NCBI GenBank assembly: GCA_024811115.1
Contig: JAKOGH010000097.1
Coordinates: 62,001 to 126,000, forward strand
Length of the DNA stretch: 64,000 bases
DNA from: Terana coerulea
Lineage: Eukaryota > Basidiomycota > Agaricomycetes > Polyporales > Phanerochaetaceae
Direction of reading: 5' to 3'
The first letter of the stretch is position 1; each line of letters opens with the position of its first letter. The notes under the pieces are model-generated. The model was not told where the DNA came from and ran no database searches. It saw nothing but the letters and a program-made list of their open reading frames with translations. This document shows positions 59,065 to 64,000 of this stretch, one piece after another. Both the position numbers and the translations under genes were made by a program.

Positions 59065-61386
59065 ATGAATTTTGACTACTTGGTGCGCCGTCAGGACCTC
59101 ATCCGGCAGGACCGTGCGGCGCGCTTGGACTCTGGGAGGACATTGACCGAGGCAAGCGAGAAAGCCGACGAGCTCGTGCGCCAGATTCGTGCGGTGGAGG
59201 CAGTGTCAGTGTGGGGAGCAGAGAGCAATGCATCTCATGGCGAAGACGATGCGACGCATATCTTCCCCGGCATGGCGTTCTTGACAGGTGCGTCCGAGTG
59301 CAATTAAAACGCGGGCACATGGGAACTGACGCGCCGTGCATAGCTCGAGACATCATCGTAAAGACAAAACTGTTCAGTATTATGAGCAAGGTGCTCTTAT
59401 AAATTTTGAAATGCTAAAGGTTTGGCTGATCTTGTTACAGATGCCGAAAGGTGCACTGCTGCACGCTCACCTGGACGCCACAGTGAACGCGAAGACGTTG
59501 CTTGAGCTGGCTTTGAAGCACCCTCAGATTCATGTACGCACGAAAGAGCGGCTCGGCGCATCGAACATTGGATCCATTCTTCCAGAATTCTATGTTCTTC
59601 CTCAGGCGGAATGGACGCAGGCAGCAAGTCTAACTGAGGAGTCTTACACGACCGGCAGTTGGGTGTCGATACAACATGCTCGCGAGAACTTCGACGCGTC
59701 ATTGGGCGGGCCGCATGGGTTCGACAAGTGGGTCGTCGGAGCTCTGACCATTAGCCCTGCGGAGGCGTATCGGACCCACAATACCACAGCGAAGGCAAGC
59801 TCTCCCTAATGTTGGCGCATATATGAACCTCTTCTCACTGACAAGTCCTTGCAATCAGATTTGGGACAAGTTTACGTCGACCTTCCTTGTTGCACATGTA
59901 CGCACTTTAACAACTCGCGTGTATTCGGTGCTATACTGACGAACTTGCGGACAGCATCTTATATCCTTTATGCCCGTTTGGAAGGAATACGTACGGACAT
60001 TCCTCTTATCCCAAATAGAAGACGGCATCTCTTATATTGAAGTCCGCATCAATTTCTGGTACAAGTACATATGTCCCCACTTCTCTCCTCTTCTGTCTGA
60101 CGTCGACTTTGAGATTCTTCTGGGGCGAGGACGGTCAAGAAAACGTATCACATAGGGAGTGGCTACTTGCCTTCGATGAAATAGTCAAGGAAGTGAAATC
60201 CGAGATGTCGCGGGAAGGCCGAGAGGATGAGTTCATCGGGTGCAAGATTATCTATACGACCCTGCGGTTCATCACATCTGAAGAACTGGAGTGGTATCTC
60301 GAGGACTGCATCGCGCTGAAGAAGGAATTCCCCCATCTCATCTGCGGTATGTACTAGGTTATTTCAATCTACTTTAAATGTCACCTAACAATGTTCAATT
60401 CTTTCACAGGTTTTGACCTGGTCGGACACGAAGACTCTCTCAAGCCGCACATCGACTACCTCTCTGAGTTACTCAAGTTCCAATCACGGCAGAAAGAGGC
60501 TGGAGTAGACATCCCATACATCTTCCATGCTGGTGAGACATTGGGTGACGGCACCCCTGCGGACATGAACCTTTACGATGCGATTTTGCTCGGCACGAAG
60601 CGTATTGGGCATGGGTATGTTTGTTAATGCTGGCGCTTTCACTGCTCATTCTTTGTATGTGCTAATCTCGAGGTCGGATAGTTTTTCGCTGATTAAGCAT
60701 CCGAAGCTTATGCAGATTTGCAAAGCGAAAAATATTGCGGTTGAAGTGTGTCCTATATCGTATGTTTATTCCCCTTTCCTTTCTTATTACCACATACTTA
60801 TTCCATCTACGCAGAAACGAGATCCTCGTGAGCATAACTGCATTCACATGCATATGCGTGACACTCACTGGCTGTATGCGCAGCGACTCACGTCTTCGAT
60901 GCCGATGCACCCGCTCGCGGCTGTCATGAATCATGGTGTGCCCGTGACTTTGTGCTCGGACGACCCCTCAGCATTCGGCAACATGGGCTTGTCTTTTGAC
61001 TTCTTCCAGGTATGTTCGCAATTTCTTAGCATGTGCACCGTCTAATCATGTCTTGCATGTGTAGGTTCTGGTAGCTAGCGAGCTCAATGGGCTGCAGACG
61101 ATGGGCTATTTGGCCAGAGATAGCTTCAAGGTATGTAACATCCATACAGTCGCTCATGGACTGTTGTACTAAGTTCTTGTCGTTCATTACTTTACCACAT
61201 GACAGTACACGTGCTTGACGGACCAGGAAAAGCAGCGCGGGACAGAGCTCTGGGACAAGCAGTGGAGCAAATTTATCGACTGGGTCCTGCAGAACCAAGA
61301 TTTGGCGAATATTTCATCTGTTAGTGCATCTGACGGGAGTGAAAAGAGCCATGACCCTCGCCGGTCCAAGTCCGTGCTGCAGAAGT
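59065..61386 (+). CDS. ADGF-type adenosine deaminase, no signal peptide
   Basis: Deaminates adenosine or deoxyadenosine to inosine; family of adenosine deaminase-related growth factors (CECR1/ADA2). It starts MNFDYLVRRQDLIRQDRAAR. Metal and catalytic motifs are all present: LLHAHLDA (HxH), YIFHAGETLGD (His and Glu), RIGHGFSLIKHP, and VTLCSDDPSAFGNMGL. Family sequences also include SWVSIQHARENFD, QIEDGISYIEVRINF, GFDLVGHED, EVCPISNEILRLTSSM and ASELNGLQTMGYLARDSF. Many small exons all join in frame. One intron (after TTAK, about 59793-59860) begins GCAAGC, a GC-AG intron. Animal ADGFs are secreted, but this product has a polar, charged N-terminus with no signal peptide, so it is probably intracellular or exported unconventionally. 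Confidence 0.9.
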
Positions 61387-61553
61387 AACTGGGATTATCA
61401 GTCGTTGGACCGCAGTAGAACGTAGCAGGAAGATATCAGAGGTGTACATTCAACATGTAATACCCTCACCTTGTATACCAGTGTAATCTTCGCAAGGATG
61501 GAACATGGAAATATATCCATTAGGAACTATAAGGCACAGCATCGTCGCCGAGA

Positions 61554-62566
61554 TTACGCGAAAATCTTGGACACCGCCAACTCGTCCTCCGGCAGCTTCC
61601 TACGCTCCTTGCGCTGCGCCTGCTCCTCCTCCGCGTCCTTCCTCTGCCCGTACCGCGAGCCCTTCTCACGTTTCATAGCCGAGCGCACGGCGGCGGGCGA
61701 GACAAACTCAGGGTTAGCGTACACGGTCGCGCCACCGAACGCGCCCTCGAAAATGCGGATAGGCGTGAGCACGAAACGGGGCCCAATCTCGACGAGGCTC
61801 ATGGTCGGCGGGCCGTTCGGCTGCAGCGGGTCCTTCTCGACGATTTGGTAGTTCCTGAACCAGATCTTGTCGTCGAGTAGGGAGAAAGTGAGGATGTGGT
61901 CGATGAACGGCTTGGCTTTTCGTGCTGACTGCGGGACACCGAATATCTGCAGAGATGCACGGGAGTTGCAGCGACGTGCCAACATGAGACCGAGATGTGA
62001 TGACTTACATGTGTGAAGACCTCCTTAGTGAGTCGGCCCCATTCAGTGTCCTGGAACGCTTTGTCGAAGCTCAGCAGCCCCCGGCTGCCCTTGAGGCAGT
62101 TCCCGGTCATCTTGAGTTCGTCCATCGTATGAACGTTCTGCACATGCATTTTGATACTGGGCCCGTTTGGTGTCTTGGCCGCCCAAAGGTACAGGTCTTC
62201 GTGTCTGCGCGCCTCGAAGTAAAGCGCATTGTTGCAGTTATTGAGATCAGCGAGTTCGGGGAGGAGATTTAGGTGGTTCTTGGAGTCCAATTTTGAGTCT
62301 ATGCGGCACATTTAAATCTGTCTCTTGACACACCGCTAATCACGTATCTCACCCTTCTTCACATGCGGCAAAAGAGCTTCAATGTCGCTCATGAGATGCC
62401 GCATGCGGTGTGTAATTCCTCTCGACGACAAAAGCAGGACTCTCTGCTTATTTCTTGGCCTTTTCTGTGTCGGCTCGTCCTCCACATCCATCGCTTCTGC
62501 TTTCCGCTTCCCCTTCAAATCTGCCTTCCGCGCATTCTTTTCCTGAGCCTTGATGACCGAGGCCAT
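61554..62566 (-). CDS. BRX1: BRX1, 60S ribosome biogenesis factor
   Basis: Brix-domain nucleolar protein needed for large-subunit rRNA processing. CDS is complement(join(61554..61946, 62009..62298, 62353..62566)), 298 residues, frame intact. It starts MASVIKAQEKNARKADLKGKRK. Brix features are RVLLLSSRGITHRMRHLMSDIEALLPH, NNCNNALYFEARRHEDLYLW, PSIKMHVQNVHTMDELKMTGNC, GSRGLLSFDK, HILTFSLLDDKIWFRNYQI and LVEIGPRFVLTPIRIFEGAFGG. The tail is basic (REKGSRYGQRKDAEEEQAQR region). It shares a 277-base divergent promoter with the RING gene. Confidence 0.96.
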
Positions 62567-62843
62567 TTAGTGTGGACGTGAAAGGAAAGTGAATGAGGTT
62601 GAGAAAGAGCCAGAGCCCAGCGAAGTTGCGGCAGCTCTGAAGCTACAAGCGCCCACTACTTTTCGGCAGCACACGTGGCGTAGATCTCGATCGTGTCTAA
62701 ACCGGCGCCACAGTAACCCCGCCACTGACTGAGGCTGCTCTTGCAGACTAGTACTGTCTACTTTGCACACAACCGTTTCGTTTCTGTTTCCCTCACACAC
62801 GCCGGGTCACTGTTGACGACGTCGACTACGACGGACGACGAAG
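62567..62843. promoter_or_regulatory. Bidirectional promoter BRX1/RING gene
   Basis: 277 bases between divergent start codons, with no TATA box evident. Confidence 0.5.
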
Positions 62844-63935
62844 ATGCAAGCAGAGTGTCCGATATGCTTTGAGCCGCTCACCGTCAGTATACAGCCCGTG
62901 GCAATGCCCTGCGGCCACCTTTACTGCCTTGACTGTGCGTCTTTCTGGTTCCATTCGGGGGAAGCCCCGAAGCCATGTAGCGTATGTCGCAAGGAGTACA
63001 CCGGGGAACATATCGTCAAGCTTTGGGTGTCTGCTGCGGGGCCCTCTCAGCCTAGGAGTGGACTTGCTTCGCGAGGAGAAGAGGGACGAAGAAGCGCAAG
63101 CACCTCGGGCTCTGAGGTGCTCGACAGCTGCACTGCTGCACTGGCAGATTTGGACGAGCATGGGGAAGATGCTACACTGGCCGCTACATTGTCAGAGTAC
63201 GTATCCTCAGTATATTTCCCTCTATCGCTCTGACTGCTTTCATTTCAGAGCTGAGCTATTCGTGAATGAAGTCTCGGAGGGAGATCACGAAGCTGGTCTC
63301 ATGGTGCGTGCTATCTCACATTCTGCAGTAACTCAGAATCTTACCCAGAAGGCATGCAGAATGTACTGAAGAACATACGCAGTGTCATCTCTGACGTGCA
63401 CGCGGTAAGTCTCGAAACTACTACTACCTCTTACATTTGCTGACATTCTCCACAGCTTCTGCGCAGAAAAGAGCGGGCACACGCTGCAGAACAGGCCCGG
63501 CCCAAGCTCAGTGCCACTGAGTCGGCAAGGGAAGTAGCGCAGCTTCGCGAGAAGATGGACCATGACATACAAGAACTCTATCGCGAGAATCTCCTCGCGG
63601 AGGAAGCAGGGCTTCGCGCGCAGATCGAGCACGAACACAGAGAGGAGGACCTGCAAAATACGATTTCCGACCTCCGGTCAGCCGTATGGATCGCTCGCAG
63701 GAAGCTTGAGGAGCGTGACGGCGAAGTGCAGGGTCTGAAGGACGACCTGAGCCGATCCCGGAAGACTGAGTTGCGATACAAGAAAAAGGTCAGCCCTGTA
63801 TGCCTCCGCTTCCTGTATGCCGCTAAAAAGAATAATAGTATCACGCTCTCAAGCAGGAGGTTGAGGCAGCGAAAAGGAGAGCCGCAGCTGGCAGTTCTCC
63901 GCCTGATGAAGATGACTCGTTGATGGTCATATGAA
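62844..63935 (+). CDS. RING-finger coiled-coil protein, probable E3 ubiquitin ligase
   Basis: The N-terminus is a C3HC4 RING: CPIC, then a 13-residue spacer, CGHLYCLDC, and CSVC, with all eight zinc ligands (residues 5-46 region). A Ser/Gly-rich linker follows. The C-terminal 160 residues form a strongly charged coiled coil (AQLREKMDHDIQELYRENLL, EEAGLRAQIEHEHREEDLQ, ARRKLEERDGEVQGLKDDL, HALKQEVEAAKRRAA), ending DEDDSLMVI. Five exons. The exon 2/3 junction is in frame only if the donor is GTCTCA near 63295 rather than the stronger GTGCGT eight bases later; otherwise a one-base frame break must be assumed. Ubiquitin-ligase activity is inferred from the RING only; substrates are unknown. Confidence 0.88.
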
Positions 63936-64000
63936 CTTAACCTAATTATTAAATGGACCTATAGCATTCTCAATCTGTCTGCACACCGTACACATTGTAC

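Noticed and set aside
1..64000. Pseudogene calls for genes with frame breaks
   Set aside because: Breaks are single-base, homopolymer-associated and scattered over essential genes, with codons intact on both sides; no nonsense or splice-site decay accompanies them.

Overview
The window is nuclear DNA of a filamentous basidiomycete, most likely an Agaricomycete (polypore or mushroom type). The signs are dense 50-60 nt GT-AG introns, several microexons, CT-rich leaders ahead of start codons, and gene families with a basidiomycete look: Gti1/Pac2 WOPR regulator, Dal5-like MFS carrier, GPI-anchored cupredoxin, Ecl1-like zinc protein and bifunctional tryptophan synthase. No prokaryotic operon, CRISPR array, plasmid or intact transposon was seen. 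I recognise 23 protein genes and one tRNA gene. All names come from reading translated motifs and exon junctions by eye; no database search was run.

Layout. 0.7-10 kb: SAM35/metaxin-like mitochondrial outer-membrane gene (+), an undescribed multi-span membrane protein (+), a Dal5-type MFS transporter (-) and a TLC-domain membrane protein (-). 10.7-17.5 kb: a coiled-coil protein (-), two tandem G-protein gamma subunit genes (+,+), mitochondrial thioredoxin (-) and a GPI-anchored cupredoxin (+). 17.9-22.2 kb: VPS54 of the GARP tethering complex (-). 22.2-35.2 kb: mostly gene-free, holding an intron-containing tRNA-Gln(UUG) and an Ecl1-like zinc protein with striking upstream motifs. 35.2-44.6 kb: eIF2B-beta (+), mitochondrial GUF1/EF4 with 20 exons (-), CWF18 (+), a WOPR regulator (-) and elongin A (+). 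44.6-47 kb: gene-poor. 47-64 kb: GID7/WDR26 (-), tryptophan synthase (-), cytosolic L-asparaginase with ankyrin tail (+), Csm1/Pcs1 monopolin-type protein (-), ADGF-type adenosine deaminase (+), BRX1 (-) and a RING-coiled-coil protein (+).

The genes are mostly housekeeping with mixed roles and do not form one pathway cluster. Three pairs are divergent over 215-280 bp (GUF1/CWF18, CSM1/ADGF, BRX1/RING) and several pairs are closely convergent. I found no convincing undescribed multi-gene system. The most interesting items are the tandem G-gamma paralogues with different intron design and CaaX boxes, two GC-AG introns, the microexon-rich GUF1 gene, the membrane protein of unknown family, and the GATA/palindrome-rich region upstream of the Ecl1-like gene.

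Quality warning: ten otherwise well-conserved genes carry about 18 single-nucleotide frame breaks, most at short homopolymers (for example C5 at 791-795, T5 at 3999-4003, A4 at 6838-6841, G5 at 44128-44132). Others, such as GUF1 (664 codons) and tryptophan synthase, are clean. Uncorrected sequencing indels explain this better than gene decay, so the broken genes are annotated as genes.
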